From: Sphingomonas abietis
GTDB lineage: Bacteria; Pseudomonadota; Alphaproteobacteria; Sphingomonadales; Sphingomonadaceae
Reading direction: 5' to 3'
DNA length: 64,000 nt
Assembly (NCBI RefSeq): GCF_027625475.1
Contig: NZ_CP115174.1
Location: 3,073,001-3,137,000 of the forward strand
Every line of letters starts with the position of its first letter. Position 1 is the stretch's first letter. This document shows positions 1 to 10,005 of this stretch, in pieces. The translations under genes and the position numbers were made by a program. The notes beneath the pieces were generated by a model, which was given only the letters and a program-made list of their open reading frames with translations, searched no databases and had not been told where the DNA came from.

Positions 1-1
1 G

Positions 2-226
2 ATCCTCACCTTGGCCGACGCCCTGGGAATCGAGACCGTCGCCGAAGGCGTCGAAACTGCGACCCAGCTCGATGTCCTGCGCCGAGAAGGCTGCGCGCAG
101 GTGCAGGGATATTTTCTGAGCCGCCCCGTCGAACTCGATCGGATCCCGCTGCTGAATGCGACATTGCCGACGCCGGGCGCGGAAACCGTCGTCGATCTGA
201 ATGCGGCCCGCAAGTCCGGCCGATGA
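2..226 (+). CDS. EAL-domain phosphodiesterase, C-terminal end (5' truncated by window)
   Basis: The reading frame is open from the first bases and ends at TGA 224-226, so only the last ~74 codons are present. It contains the AEGVET motif typical of the end of EAL domains, followed by QVQGYFLSRPVE, the usual 'QGY-F-x-x-P' segment that closes the EAL barrel. EAL domains hydrolyse cyclic di-GMP; the catalytic EAL motif itself lies outside the window, so activity cannot be judged. An upstream GGDEF domain is common in such proteins but is not visible here. Confidence 0.85.
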   Translation: MLTLADALGIETVAEGVETATQLDVLRREGCAQVQGYFLSRPVELDRIPLLNATLPTPGAETVVDLNAARKSGR

Positions 227-399
227 CCCGGCGGAACGATCGCGCACGATGATCGCGCGCGTCTGACGCCCGGTCGTCGCCCTCGATCGCGGCGAAATAT
301 TGCCGCCATGCTGCGAAGATTTCAGCGCCGCCCGCCGATGGGACATTCGCTCGACACGCCCGTGCGCCAACGCCTGTCGCGATAATCCCATGGGAGTCG

Positions 400-951
400 A
401 TGATGCACAAATATTGGATGACGTTCCTTGCGACGGCCTCGATCGGTGGCGCGGCCCTCGCGGCGGATCAGCCCCCGCCCTCCCCGCACGGAGGCTGGGC
501 CGACATCGAACAGATGCACGCCCAAAGGGAAGCACACCGGGCTGACGACATGGCCGTCCTCCTCGGGCTGCGGCCGGACCAGAGGCCGGCGCTGGACAAT
601 TTCCTGCAATCCATGCGCCCGCCGCACGGCGAAGCACATGATCGCCCACATCGCGCCGGGCCGGATGATGCCGGACCCGACGCCACCGCGGCGACCTTTC
701 CCGCCCGCCTCGACGCCATGGCAGCGGCGGCCAGGCGGCATGACGATGGGGTCAGGCAGAAGATCGCGTCGGCCCGCTCCTTCTATGCCAGCCTGACATC
801 CGAACAGCAGCAGCGCTTCGATGCGCTCGATGATCTGCGCCACGATCACGGCCCCGGCCACGATCATGGCCGTCGCGGTGACGGTCGCTGGCCGCATGGC
901 GGCATGGGCGGCTTCCCGCCTCCGCCGGCGGGACAGCCCGGCGAGGGCTGA
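400..951 (+). CDS. His-rich periplasmic Spy/CpxP-like (LTXXQ motif) protein
   Basis: A 183-residue protein with an N-terminal signal peptide (MHKYWMTFLATASIGGAALAAD, cleavage likely after ALA). The middle has the Spy/CpxP-type pattern 'FYASLTSEQQQRFDAL' (about residues 128-143), which is the LTxxQ motif of periplasmic stress chaperones and metal-sensor accessory proteins. The tail is rich in His and Gly (HDHGPGHDHGRR...HGG), which could bind metal ions. Two adjacent ATG codons (400 and 403) follow a GGGAG ribosome-binding site at 392-396. Family assignment rests on the motif and size; a role in metal or envelope stress is inference, supported by the ZntB and heavy-metal RND genes downstream. 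Confidence 0.7.
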   Translation: MMHKYWMTFLATASIGGAALAADQPPPSPHGGWADIEQMHAQREAHRADDMAVLLGLRPDQRPALDNFLQSMRPPHGEAHDRPHRAGPDDAGPDATAATFPARLDAMAAAARRHDDGVRQKIASARSFYASLTSEQQQRFDALDDLRHDHGPGHDHGRRGDGRWPHGGMGGFPPPPAGQPGEG

Positions 952-1147
952 CACCGATCGCGACGGGTTCTGGCCGATCGGCGCGGCGGGACGATGCGTG
1001 CCCGCCGCGCCCGAACATGACAAAAACTTAGTCTGACACTCAGACTCCCGCCATCCACCGTGGCGCCATGCCCGCCCGATTGGGCTGCCGTGGTCGCTTC
1101 CGGGCACGCGAAGAACGATGAGTACGGTAAGGCGGAGCTACGGAAAA

Positions 1148-3577
1148 ATGCGTTGTGTGCGGCGACCGGCGGCGATGACCGCGCGGCCCTCCTCTTTTGT
1201 CCGTGGCGCTGCCATGCTCGCCATGGGGGGACTCTCCGCCACCCCGCTGCTGGCGCAGAGCGCGCCTCCCAGCACCGCGACCCCCAGCACCGTCACGCCA
1301 GCCCATTCGCTCACGACCCAGGATGCGGCCGAAGCCAAGGCCTCCGCCCAGGACGAGATATTGGTCACCGCGCATCGCCAACATGGTGCGGTCGCCACCG
1401 ACATCCCGCCGCAGGTCACGCTCAATTCGGCTGCGATCGGCGCCTTGGGGGCGGCCGATCTGCATGAGGTGTTCGAGGATCTCGCGCCTGAATTCAAGAC
1501 CGGCGAGAGCGAGCCGGGCAAGGACGCGCAGACCCCCGTCGTGCTCGTCAACGGCCAGAGGATCGCCGGCTTCTCGTCGATCCGCGATCTGCCACCCGAA
1601 GCGGTGCGCCGGATCGAGGTTTTTCCCGAGAAGGTCGCGCTGCAATATGGCTATGGTGCCGACCAGAAGGTCGTCAACGTCGTCCTGCGGAGCAATTATC
1701 ACGCGCTCACATTGCTCGGCCGCTACACCGCCGCCCCGGAGAATTGGCGCGGAATCTACCGGGCCAAGGCCGATCTGCTGCGGATCGGGGAGCATTCCCA
1801 CTGGAATATCGATCTCGATTATAGCCATATCGATCCGCTCTTCGCCGGCACGACGCTGGCCGATCCGGCGACGGGCGCCACGTCGACGCCCGTCCCCGCG
1901 CATACGCTGGCCACGCAGAATGACGATCTCACCGTCAGCGGCGATCTGACCCGCGATTTCGGCCCGCTCACCGCGGATTTCGCCAGCCGGCTCGAACTCG
2001 GCACGCTGCAAAGCCGGCTCGGCCTGGCCGACGAGGATGGCGACCTGCTGAGCCAGCAGGGCTCCCCCGGCCTCATCAGCGGCCCGCGCTATCGATCCGA
2101 CCAGCATGTCGATGCCCAGACGAGCCTGACCCTGAACGGCCATCTCGATAGCTGGCGCTGGTCGTTCATCGGCAAGCTCGACGACACCGCGCATGTCATC
2201 CGCACGCAGGATTCCGCGTCCGGCGGCCATTTCGACACGGTCACGATACCCTCGCCGGCGCTGCTCGATCAGCGCTGCGAGGGGATGGCGAACCTGGATT
2301 GCGTCGCCACCGAGACGCGCACCGCGAGCGGCGATGCCTTCCTCAACGGCAAGCTGCTGCCGCTGCCGGCCGGATCGATCAGCGCCTCGCTCCGCGCGGG
2401 CTTCGCCTTCTCCGGCATCCGCAGCGAGTCTCCCGCCGCAGGACAGCAGCAGGATCGCGACCGCAACGAAGGCAATATCCAGGGCAATTTCGATATCCCG
2501 ATCACATCGGCCCACTCGCCGGTGGGCAAGCTGTCGATCGGGCTGAACGGCGAGGCCCGCCAGCTTTCCGATTTCGGCACGCTCTCGACCTTCGGCTCGA
2601 CGCTGCAATGGGCGCCGATCAAGCCTGTCGAGATCATCGCCTCGGTACGCAGCGAGCAGCAGGCGCCGACCCTCGAACAGCTCGCCAACGGCATCCTCGA
2701 CACGCCCGACCTGCGCGAATTCGATTTCGTCACCGGCGAAACCTCGATCGTGCGGCGGCTCGAGGGTGGCAACAGCGCGCTCACGCCGTCCAGGGCGCGG
2801 ATCGGGAACCTGCGGATCCAGGTCAATCCGCTGCGATCGACCGATCTCCAGCTTTCGGCCGAATATACCATCACCCACACCCATGATCCGATCGTCGCCA
2901 TCACGGCGGCGACGACGGCCGCAATGGCTGCCTTCCCGGAGATGTTCACCCGCAACCAGGATGGCTATCTGACCGGGCAGGATACGAGCCCGGTCAATCT
3001 GGCGAGCCGCGATCAGCAGCAGATCCGCTGGGGGCTGAACTATTCCACCGCGTTCGGCGCCTCGCTGCCCGGCGCGCCCGGCAAGGCCCCGACGCGCGAT
3101 CAATTCCAGATCGCCCTCTATGATACCTGGCGCCTTCAGGATGATGTCGTGCTGCGCGACGGCCTGCCCCGGCTCGATCTGCTCGACGGCGGTTTTCTGA
3201 GCGACATGGGCGGCACGCCGCGCCACGAGATCGAGCTCCAGACGACGATCGCGACACGCACCTGGAGTGCCGACATCAATGCGCGGTGGCAGACCCCGAC
3301 GACGACGCAAAGCGGCCTGGCCGGCAACGACCGCCTGACCTTCTCCCAGGGCGTCACCGTCAATCTGCGCCTCCAGATCAATCTGGCCGAGCAGCATTGG
3401 CTGGTCCACGCGCTGCCCTTCCTGCGCGGCAAGCTCAACCTGTCCGCCGACAATGTGCTGGGCGCGCACACCACGGTGCATGACGGCAACAACAGCGTGC
3501 CGCTGGCCTATAGCGAAGCCTATCTCAACCCGACCGGACGGACCTTCCGGATCACGCTGCGCAAGCGCTTCCACTGA
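1148..3577 (+). CDS. TonB-dependent outer-membrane receptor
   Basis: About 809 residues from ATG 1148 (an in-frame ATG at 1118 is possible). ATG 1148 is preferred because GGAG lies 10 bases upstream. A long signal peptide ends near 'TPLLAQ|SAPP'. The plug begins with the TonB-box-like 'DEILVTAHR' and continues with 'TPVVLVNGQRIAGF' and 'PPEAVRRIEVFPEKVALQYGYGADQKVVNVVLR', the classic plug signature in which the usual GxxA becomes QYGYGADQ. The rest is a 22-strand barrel pattern ending in 'GRTFRITLRKRFH'. Such receptors import scarce ligands (siderophores, cobalamin, oligosaccharides or metals) using TonB energy. The substrate cannot be read from the sequence. It is a single gene with no recognisable uptake partners beside it. 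Confidence 0.85.
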   Translation: MRCVRRPAAMTARPSSFVRGAAMLAMGGLSATPLLAQSAPPSTATPSTVTPAHSLTTQDAAEAKASAQDEILVTAHRQHGAVATDIPPQVTLNSAAIGALGAADLHEVFEDLAPEFKTGESEPGKDAQTPVVLVNGQRIAGFSSIRDLPPEAVRRIEVFPEKVALQYGYGADQKVVNVVLRSNYHALTLLGRYTAAPENWRGIYRAKADLLRIGEHSHWNIDLDYSHIDPLFAGTTLADPATGATSTPVPAHTLATQNDDLTVSGDLTRDFGPLTADFASRLELGTLQSRLGLADEDGDLLSQQGSPGLISGPRYRSDQHVDAQTSLTLNGHLDSWRWSFIGKLDDTAHVIRTQDSASGGHFDTVTIPSPALLDQRCEGMANLDCVATETRTASGDAFLNGKLLPLPAGSISASLRAGFAFSGIRSESPAAGQQQDRDRNEGNIQGNFDIPITSAHSPVGKLSIGLNGEARQLSDFGTLSTFGSTLQWAPIKPVEIIASVRSEQQAPTLEQLANGILDTPDLREFDFVTGETSIVRRLEGGNSALTPSRARIGNLRIQVNPLRSTDLQLSAEYTITHTHDPIVAITAATTAAMAAFPEMFTRNQDGYLTGQDTSPVNLASRDQQQIRWGLNYSTAFGASLPGAPGKAPTRDQFQIALYDTWRLQDDVVLRDGLPRLDLLDGGFLSDMGGTPRHEIELQTTIATRTWSADINARWQTPTTTQSGLAGNDRLTFSQGVTVNLRLQINLAEQHWLVHALPFLRGKLNLSADNVLGAHTTVHDGNNSVPLAYSEAYLNPTGRTFRITLRKRFH

Positions 3578-3604
3578 TCGCCCGGAATGTCGGCGGATCG
3601 CCGC

Positions 3605-4603
3605 CTACAGCCATTTCAGCTTTCGGAAGGTGAAGAGCTGGAGCGCGGCGAGGATCGCCATTCCGGCGCAGGTGATCCAGAAGGCGGCATGCGACGATGT
3701 GCCGGGCAAGCCGCCCACATTCATGCCCAGCAGCCCGGTGAGAAAGCCGAGCGGCAGGAAGATCGCCGCGACGATCGACAGCAGATAGGATGTCTTGTTG
3801 GTCTGCGCCGTCGCACGATTGTTGAGGTCGTCCTGCAGCACGATGGCGCTCTCCATCGAGACGTCGATATCCTCGAGATAATGATGGAGCTGGTCGATCG
3901 TCTCGCGGATGGCGGCGCGGTTATCGGCGGTGAGCCAGTCCGGCGCATCGCGGGCGATGTGGATCAGCGCCTCGTGCTGGGGCGACATGTGGCGCTTCAG
4001 CGACAGGCATTTGCGCCGGATGCGCGCGATGGCGGTCAGCACGTCCTCGACCACGGTCTGCTCGCATTGCCGCTCCAGCTCGTCGATCCGGTCGTTCATG
4101 TCGAGCACGACGCCGCCGATCCGGCTGACGGTCTGTTCGACCAGGCGGGTGACGAGATCGCCGACGGTGACGGCATTGCCGGCATTGGCCTCGATCTCGG
4201 CCAGCACGTCCTTGGGGGCCTGCAATCGCCGCCGGCGCAGCGTCACGACATGGCTGGCATCGGCCCAGATCTGGATCGCCACCATGTTTTCGGGATCGTC
4301 ATGGTCGTCGCTGTTGATGCCGCGCAGGATCGTCGCCAGCGCATTGCCCTCGCGAAAGGCGCGCGGCCGGTTCTGGTTGGAGGTGATCGCATCGACGGTG
4401 GCGGGCGACAGGCCGAGATCGTGCCGCAGCCAAGCATCCACGCCAGCGGCGTTGCGATCGAGATGGACCCAGATCAGATCGCCGGCCTGCGCCGGGCGCC
4501 AGCCCCGGACATGATCCCAACCCAGCGACCGCATCGTGCCATCGGCCGCGATTTCCCGCGCGAAGATGACCGGGCCGTCGGCGTTGCTCGTCTCGTGTGT
4601 CAA
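3605..4603 (-). CDS. zntB: ZntB-type zinc transporter (CorA superfamily)
   Basis: A cytoplasmic N-terminal domain of ~265 residues is followed by two C-terminal membrane helices. Between them sits 'GLLGMNVGGLPG', the GMN motif followed by VGG(L/I)PG that is characteristic of ZntB rather than CorA. The protein forms a pentameric channel in the inner membrane for Zn2+ and other divalent ions; the direction of transport in this family is debated. The chosen start is TTG 4603, because GGGAGAGG lies just upstream with good spacing; an ATG at 4624 (seven residues longer) has no visible ribosome-binding site. It converges with the TonB receptor, leaving about 27 bases between the stops. Confidence 0.85.
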   Translation of the reverse strand: MTHETSNADGPVIFAREIAADGTMRSLGWDHVRGWRPAQAGDLIWVHLDRNAAGVDAWLRHDLGLSPATVDAITSNQNRPRAFREGNALATILRGINSDDHDDPENMVAIQIWADASHVVTLRRRRLQAPKDVLAEIEANAGNAVTVGDLVTRLVEQTVSRIGGVVLDMNDRIDELERQCEQTVVEDVLTAIARIRRKCLSLKRHMSPQHEALIHIARDAPDWLTADNRAAIRETIDQLHHYLEDIDVSMESAIVLQDDLNNRATAQTNKTSYLLSIVAAIFLPLGFLTGLLGMNVGGLPGTSSHAAFWITCAGMAILAALQLFTFRKLKWL

Positions 4604-4749
4604 ACAACCTCTCCCGCGCGGCATCGCCGCAGATCGGCAAAGGATAGAGGCCCGCCATCGTCGGCACCACCCATCGGCCCGTCCAGAACAGCCTTAAACT
4701 TCGGTCATGAACGAGACGCCATCCACACGCCCGCCCGCCTTCAACAAGA

Positions 4750-5271
4750 TCAGCAAGGCCGGAGCGCCTCCCGCCCGTCGGCCAGTCGGTAGAGGGTCTG
4801 GAAATCGCCCGCCATCGGCCTTTCCCTGAACATCACCACGAGCCTGCCGCGTCGCCATGTCCAGATCTGAAGCGATGGGCCGGCGTCGATCGACGCCGGT
4901 GCCCCCACGGGTCGGGCGACCGACGGCCGTTGAACGAGGCGGGACGCCGGGCGGCCGAATTCGCCGATCAGCGCCCTCAGCTCCGGTTCCGCACGCGCAC
5001 CCTCGATGTCGACCCCGCAGACCTGCCTGCGATCGGGATCGAGATCGACCGAAACCTGGACGGGATTGTCATATTGGATGAAGAATTGGGCCATGCGGAA
5101 ATGATGGGAGAGCGCATGGAAGGTCTGTCGGGAATCCTCGAACAGCCGGCTGCCGAGTTCCTCGGCGGGCGTCCCCGCCTCGATTCCGTTCCACAGCACC
5201 GGCTCCGCGCCCACCGCCGATGCGCTTATCAACGACAGGCCGAGGCCGATCAGGGCTCGCCACACCCTCAT
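4750..5271 (-). CDS. Secreted hypothetical protein
   Basis: A 173-residue protein from ATG 5271, with a clear signal peptide (MRVWRALIGLGLSLISASAVGAEP, cleavage probably after GA). An upstream in-frame ATG (5325) would put 18 charged residues before the signal, so it is not preferred. The mature part has no motif I recognise. It contains one Cys pair far apart and a Trp/Arg-rich segment near the end (QIWTWRRGRLVVMFRE). It lies between zntB and the RND efflux operon in the same orientation, but the gap to the outer-membrane factor (77 bases) leaves co-transcription uncertain. No function is proposed. Confidence 0.6.
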   Translation of the reverse strand: MRVWRALIGLGLSLISASAVGAEPVLWNGIEAGTPAEELGSRLFEDSRQTFHALSHHFRMAQFFIQYDNPVQVSVDLDPDRRQVCGVDIEGARAEPELRALIGEFGRPASRLVQRPSVARPVGAPASIDAGPSLQIWTWRRGRLVVMFRERPMAGDFQTLYRLADGREALRPC

Positions 5272-5347
5272 CGGGACAGGCGCCGCGTTCCGGCGATCCG
5301 AGGCGTATCGCTGCCAGCCGGCCATGTCGCGTCCATCCCGCCCCCTC

Positions 5348-6823
5348 CTATCGGCCGATCGCCGACACGCCGCCTCCGACCGCCTGAATCAGGGCCACCG
5401 TATCGCTGAGGCGCGCCGTTCTCGCCTGGATCTGCTGCGAGTGGGCCTGCGCGTCCGCCGCGGAGGCATTGAGCAAGCCCAGCGTGCCGACGCTGCCCAG
5501 TTCGAGCTGCCGATGCACGAAGAGGAGATTCTGGTCAGCCGCCGCCATCGCCCGTGCCGCGGCATCGAGCGCCTGCGCGTCCGTCCGCAGGCCCGAGAGC
5601 GCATCGTTCACGTCCCCGAACGCCTGCAGCACCGCCGCCCGATATCCGGCCTTGGCGCCATCCAGCGCCGCTTCCGCCGCATGCTGCTGGTGAAGCAACT
5701 GGCCGCCATGGAAGATCGGCTGGGCCACCCCGCCGATCAGCGACCAGAAGGGATTGCCGCTGGCGAACATCGACGCGAAGGCGGCCGCCTCGCCCCCGAA
5801 CGAACCGCTGAGCGTGATGCTCGGCAGCCGCGCCGCGATCGCGGTGCCGACATCGGCGCCGGCCCCGCGCATCTGGGCTTCGGCTGCCCGCACGTCGGGG
5901 CGGTGGGCGACGATCGCGCTCGGCATGCTCAGCGGCAAGGAGGCCGGCAGGCTGAGTTCCTCGAGCCCCGGCATGGCCGGGAGGGCCGAACCGGGCGCCA
6001 CGCCGATCAGCGTCGCGATCAGGCCTTCCTCATGGTCATATTGCTTCTGGAGCGTCGGCAGCACGCCTTCCGCCGTTGCCAGCGCCGTCTGCTGGCTCGC
6101 GACATCGGCCGCGCCGACATCGCCGATCAGCTGGCGCTTGCGGAGCAGATCCAGCATCGTGCGATTGTCGCGGATGGCGCTCTGCGCGGCCTCGATCTGG
6201 GCGCCCAGCGATGCCCGCTGGATCACCGCCAGGACGAGGTTGGAGATCACCGTCAACCGGGCCGCTTCGAACTTGTCCGCTGCAACTTCGCCGGCGGCAC
6301 GGGCCGATTTGATCCGGCTGCGACCGCCGCCGAAGACATCGAGCGGATACGCGACCGTCACCTGCGCAGTGTGCAGGGTGTAAAGATAGTCATCGGGATC
6401 CTGAAGCGGATTGGAGAGCGTCCGCGATGACCGGATACGCTGCGCCTGATAGCCCGCATCGACCTGCGGGAGAGCCGCACCGCTGGCCGCCGCGGCTTGC
6501 TGGCGCGCCTGGCGGAGAGCGGCGTCCGCGCTCGCCAGATCGTTATTCGCCGCCAGCGCACGATCGACCAGCGCATCGAGCGCCGGGCTGCCGAACTGCC
6601 GCCACCAATCGGCGGCGGGCTCGCCGCCGGCCTGGAACTGTTGCGCGGGGCCTGCCGCAGGCGCGATCGTGAACGACGGCACCGCCGGCGCCAGCGACAA
6701 CGGCGTCGTCGGATGCTGCGGGCCGACGGAGCAGCCGGTGACCGCGCCGAACAGGCCGAGGAGGCAGAGCCCCTTGATGCTGGGCCGCGTCAGATCGGGC
6801 CGTGTCATATCGGGCCGCATCAT
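5348..6823 (-). CDS. RND efflux outer-membrane lipoprotein (NodT/OprM family)
   Basis: 491 residues. The N-terminus ends in a lipobox (FGAVTGCSVGPQ), so the protein is predicted to be lipidated. The sequence then shows the duplicated OEP (TolC-like) repeats: 'WWRQFGSPALDALVDRALAANNDLASADAALRQARQ' in the first and 'RPDVRAAEAQMRGAGADVGTAIAARLPSITLSGSFG' in the second. It forms the trimeric outer-membrane channel of a tripartite efflux pump. The start overlaps the stop of the RND pump gene by four bases (6820-6823), so translation is probably coupled. The first residues contain a short MRPD/MTRPD/LTRPS repeat that also appears in the DNA, making the exact start uncertain. Confidence 0.9.
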   Translation of the reverse strand: MMRPDMTRPDLTRPSIKGLCLLGLFGAVTGCSVGPQHPTTPLSLAPAVPSFTIAPAAGPAQQFQAGGEPAADWWRQFGSPALDALVDRALAANNDLASADAALRQARQQAAAASGAALPQVDAGYQAQRIRSSRTLSNPLQDPDDYLYTLHTAQVTVAYPLDVFGGGRSRIKSARAAGEVAADKFEAARLTVISNLVLAVIQRASLGAQIEAAQSAIRDNRTMLDLLRKRQLIGDVGAADVASQQTALATAEGVLPTLQKQYDHEEGLIATLIGVAPGSALPAMPGLEELSLPASLPLSMPSAIVAHRPDVRAAEAQMRGAGADVGTAIAARLPSITLSGSFGGEAAAFASMFASGNPFWSLIGGVAQPIFHGGQLLHQQHAAEAALDGAKAGYRAAVLQAFGDVNDALSGLRTDAQALDAAARAMAAADQNLLFVHRQLELGSVGTLGLLNASAADAQAHSQQIQARTARLSDTVALIQAVGGGVSAIGR

Positions 6824-9800
6824 GCCGGGTCCGCCTCCGGCCGGTGGCTCGGTTCATGGCCGACGAAGCGATCATGCGCGCCGCGATCATGGACGCCGAC
6901 ATGGCGGGAGAAGCGCTCGATCAGCGCCGGCAGAACCAGCAGGATCAGCAGCGGGGCCAGCGTCATCCCGCCGACCACGACCAGCGCGAGCGGCTTCTGC
7001 ACCTGGCTGCCGATGCCGTTCGACAGCGCCGCCGGGAACAGGCCGATCGCCGCCGCGAGGCAGGTCATGACGACGGGGCGCAGGCTCTTGTCGACCATGA
7101 TCGCGATCGCCTCCCGGCGAGACGCGCCATCGTCGATACTCTGGTTGAAGGTCGTCACCATCAGAATGCCATCCATCACCGAAATGCCGAACAGCGCGAC
7201 GAACCCGATCGCCGCCGAGATCGAGAAGGGCGTGCCGCTCAGCGCCAGCATCAGCACGCCGCCGATGATCGCCATCGGGATCACGCTGAACGCCAGCAAC
7301 GTATCGGTCAGCGACGAGAAGTTGGCGTAGAGCAGGATCAGGATCAGGCCGAGGCTGATCGGCACGACGATCTCCAGACGATGCACCGCGCTCGTCAGAT
7401 TGGCGAGCTCGCCCGCCCATTCGAGATGATAGCCGGGCGGCAGCTGGACGTTGCGCGCGACCCGCGCCTGCGCCTCGCCCACCGCACCGCCGAGATCGCG
7501 ATCCCGCACGCTGAACTTGATCGGAACATAGCGTTCCTGATGCTCGCGGTAGATGAAGGACGCACCCGAGGTCAGACGGATGTCGGCCAGCTGCGACAGC
7601 GGCACCTGGATCTGGCCTTGCCCGCTCGCCGCGGGCGCCGCGACGGTGATCCGGCGGATCGCCTCCAGGCTGTCCCGCTCGGACGGCGCGAGCCGCACCA
7701 CGATCGGGAAATGCCGGTCGGTGTTGGGCTCATACAGGTCGCCGGGGCTCTGGCCGCCAACCGCCGCCGCGATCGTCGTGTTGATATCGTCCGGGGTCAG
7801 GTTGTAGCGCGCCGCCGCCTCGCGGTTGATGTCGATGCGGACGGTCGGCTGGCCGAGCGATTGCGACGCACCGAGATCGGCGATCCCGCGCACCTTGGAC
7901 ATCTCGGCCTGGATCTGGTCCGACAGCCTGTCGAGAACGGTCAGATCCGGCCCGAAGACCTTCACCGAGTTCGCGCCTTTGACGCCCGACGCGGCTTCAT
8001 CGACATTGTCCTCGATATATTGCGAGAATTCGAAGTCGACGCCGGGATAGCGGGCCTTGAGCCGTTGCTGGATCTCGGCCGTCAGCTTCTCCTTGTCGAC
8101 GCCGCTCGGCCACTCGTCGAATGGCTTCAGCGGCGTGTAGAATTCGGCGTTGAAGAAGCCGGTCGCGTCGGTGCCGTCGTCGGGCCGGCCGTGGGTCGAG
8201 ATCACGCGCTCGACCTCGGGATAGCTCGCGATGATGTTGCGGATGCCGTTGACCACGGGCTGGCCGGCCTCGAGCGAGATCGACCCCGGCAGGGTCGCCC
8301 GGACGTAGAGATTGCCCTCTTCCAGATGCGGCAGGAACTCGACGCCCAGCGATCGCATCGCGATCAGCGCGGCCAGGGTCAGCACGATCACGCCGGTGAA
8401 GGTGATGATCCGGTTCGCCAGCGCGAAGGCGGCCGCCGGCCGATAGAGGCTGCGCATCCGGCGCACGATCCATGTCTCCACCTCGCTCAGCCGATCCGGC
8501 AGCAGCAGCGCGGACAGCACGGGCGAGATGGTGAAGGTCGCGATCAGGCCGCCGGCGATGGCGTAGGCATAGGTTTCCGCCATGGGGCCGAAGATGTGGC
8601 CTTCGACGCCGGTCAGCGTGAACAGCGGGATGAAGCTGGCGATGATGATCGCGGCGGCGAAGAAGATGCCGCGGCTGACTTCATGGCTGGCATGAAGGAT
8701 CGACGAGAAGCGGCTGGCATGGGTGGCATGGCCCCGCCCGGCGAGGATATGCTCGGATCGCTCGGCCATGTGGCGGTAGATATTCTCGACCAGGATCACG
8801 CTGGCATCGACCACCAGCCCGAAATCGAGCGCGCCGACCGACAGCAGGTTGGCACTCTCCCCCTTGATGGTCAGGATCAGCACCGCGAAGGCGAGCGCGA
8901 AGGGGATGGTGGCGGCGACGATCAGCGCGCTGCGCAGATCCCCCAGGAAGATCCACTGGAGCAGAAAGATCAGCACGATGCCTTCGAGCAGGCTGTGCAT
9001 GACCGTGTGCGTGGTGAGCGAGATCAGGCTGGAGCGATCGTAGATCGGCACCAGTTGTACGCCCGGCGGCAGCACGCCGGTCGTGTTGATCGTCTCGACC
9101 TCCTTCTTCACCGCCTGGATGGTCGGCAGCGATTGCGCGCCGCGCTGCATCAGCACGATGCCCATCACGATATCGTCGTCCTTGCCTTCGCCGGCGATGC
9201 CCAGACGCGGCTCGTTGCCGATCTTGAGGTTGGCGACATCCTTGACCAGCACCGGGGTGCCGCCATTGGTGGTGACGAGGACATTCTCGATCTGGCCGGC
9301 GTCCTGGATCAGGCCGACACCGCGCACGATCGCAGCCTGCGGCCCGAAATTCACGGTCTGGCCGCCGACATTGCCGTCCGACTTGCCGATCGCCTGGATG
9401 ACCTGGCCGATCGACACGCCGTGGGCGAGCAGGCGGTCATTGTCGATGACGACCTCGTAGCTGCGCAGCTTGCCGCCCCAGCCGGTGACGTCGATCACCC
9501 CCGGTATGCCCTTGAAGCGACGCTGGAGCACCCAATCCTGGAGCGTCTTCAGATCCATCACCGAATAGCCGGTCGGGGCCGAAAGCCGGTAGCGGTAGAT
9601 CTCGCCGATCGGGCTGGTCGGTGAGATCTGCGCCTGCGCGCCGCCGGGCAGATTGCCGAGCTGGGAGAGGCGGCCGAGCACCATCTGCTCGGCCTGCATG
9701 AACGCCACGTCGTAGCTGAACTGGATCTTCACGTCGGACAGGCCGAACAGCGAGATCGAGCGGACGGTGGTGATGTGCGGCAATCCCGCAACCTGCATCT

Positions 9801-10005
9801 CGATCGGGGTGGTGATATTGCGTTCCACCTCCTCGGCCGAAATGCCGGCGCTCTGGGTCACCACTTCCACCATCGGCGGCACCGGATCGGGATAGGCCTC
9901 GATATTGAGGTTCATGAAGGCAAAGGCGCCGGCGCCGACCAGGCCGACCAGCAGCACGATCATCAGATAGCGCTGGCGCAGCGCGAACTCGACGACGCGG
10001 TTCAC
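6820..10005 (-). CDS. Heavy-metal-type RND efflux pump (CzcA/CusA-like)
   Basis: 1061 residues, the normal length for an inner-membrane RND pump with 12 transmembrane helices and two large periplasmic loops. In helix 4 the segment 'DFGLVVDASVILVEN' carries D394, D400 and E407, the acidic pattern that separates heavy-metal efflux (HME) pumps such as CzcA and CusA from multidrug HAE1 pumps. The sequence alone does not tell which ion is exported; some proteins of this branch are annotated as multidrug. The start overlaps the adaptor gene stop by four bases and the stop overlaps the outer-membrane gene start by four bases, so all three are one operon. Confidence 0.9.
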   Translation of the reverse strand: MNRVVEFALRQRYLMIVLLVGLVGAGAFAFMNLNIEAYPDPVPPMVEVVTQSAGISAEEVERNITTPIEMQVAGLPHITTVRSISLFGLSDVKIQFSYDVAFMQAEQMVLGRLSQLGNLPGGAQAQISPTSPIGEIYRYRLSAPTGYSVMDLKTLQDWVLQRRFKGIPGVIDVTGWGGKLRSYEVVIDNDRLLAHGVSIGQVIQAIGKSDGNVGGQTVNFGPQAAIVRGVGLIQDAGQIENVLVTTNGGTPVLVKDVANLKIGNEPRLGIAGEGKDDDIVMGIVLMQRGAQSLPTIQAVKKEVETINTTGVLPPGVQLVPIYDRSSLISLTTHTVMHSLLEGIVLIFLLQWIFLGDLRSALIVAATIPFALAFAVLILTIKGESANLLSVGALDFGLVVDASVILVENIYRHMAERSEHILAGRGHATHASRFSSILHASHEVSRGIFFAAAIIIASFIPLFTLTGVEGHIFGPMAETYAYAIAGGLIATFTISPVLSALLLPDRLSEVETWIVRRMRSLYRPAAAFALANRIITFTGVIVLTLAALIAMRSLGVEFLPHLEEGNLYVRATLPGSISLEAGQPVVNGIRNIIASYPEVERVISTHGRPDDGTDATGFFNAEFYTPLKPFDEWPSGVDKEKLTAEIQQRLKARYPGVDFEFSQYIEDNVDEAASGVKGANSVKVFGPDLTVLDRLSDQIQAEMSKVRGIADLGASQSLGQPTVRIDINREAAARYNLTPDDINTTIAAAVGGQSPGDLYEPNTDRHFPIVVRLAPSERDSLEAIRRITVAAPAASGQGQIQVPLSQLADIRLTSGASFIYREHQERYVPIKFSVRDRDLGGAVGEAQARVARNVQLPPGYHLEWAGELANLTSAVHRLEIVVPISLGLILILLYANFSSLTDTLLAFSVIPMAIIGGVLMLALSGTPFSISAAIGFVALFGISVMDGILMVTTFNQSIDDGASRREAIAIMVDKSLRPVVMTCLAAAIGLFPAALSNGIGSQVQKPLALVVVGGMTLAPLLILLVLPALIERFSRHVGVHDRGAHDRFVGHEPSHRPEADPA

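Noticed and set aside
227..399. Small frames and GATCGCGCGC-rich palindromes between the EAL end and the Spy-like gene
   Set aside because: GATC-rich palindromes are frequent throughout this GC-rich sequence and the frames have no coding support.
1040..3574. An 844-residue open frame antisense to the first TonB receptor, and similar long frames opposite other genes
   Set aside because: They are Arg/Ala/Gly-rich mirror frames produced by high GC codon use, with no motifs; the opposite strand encodes a clear family protein in each case.
4707..4830. A short plus-strand ATG frame (MNETPSTRPPAFNKISKAG...) with coding-like third positions between zntB and the secreted protein gene
   Set aside because: It continues antisense into the secreted protein gene, shows no motif and has no ribosome-binding site; possibly a remnant but not supportable.
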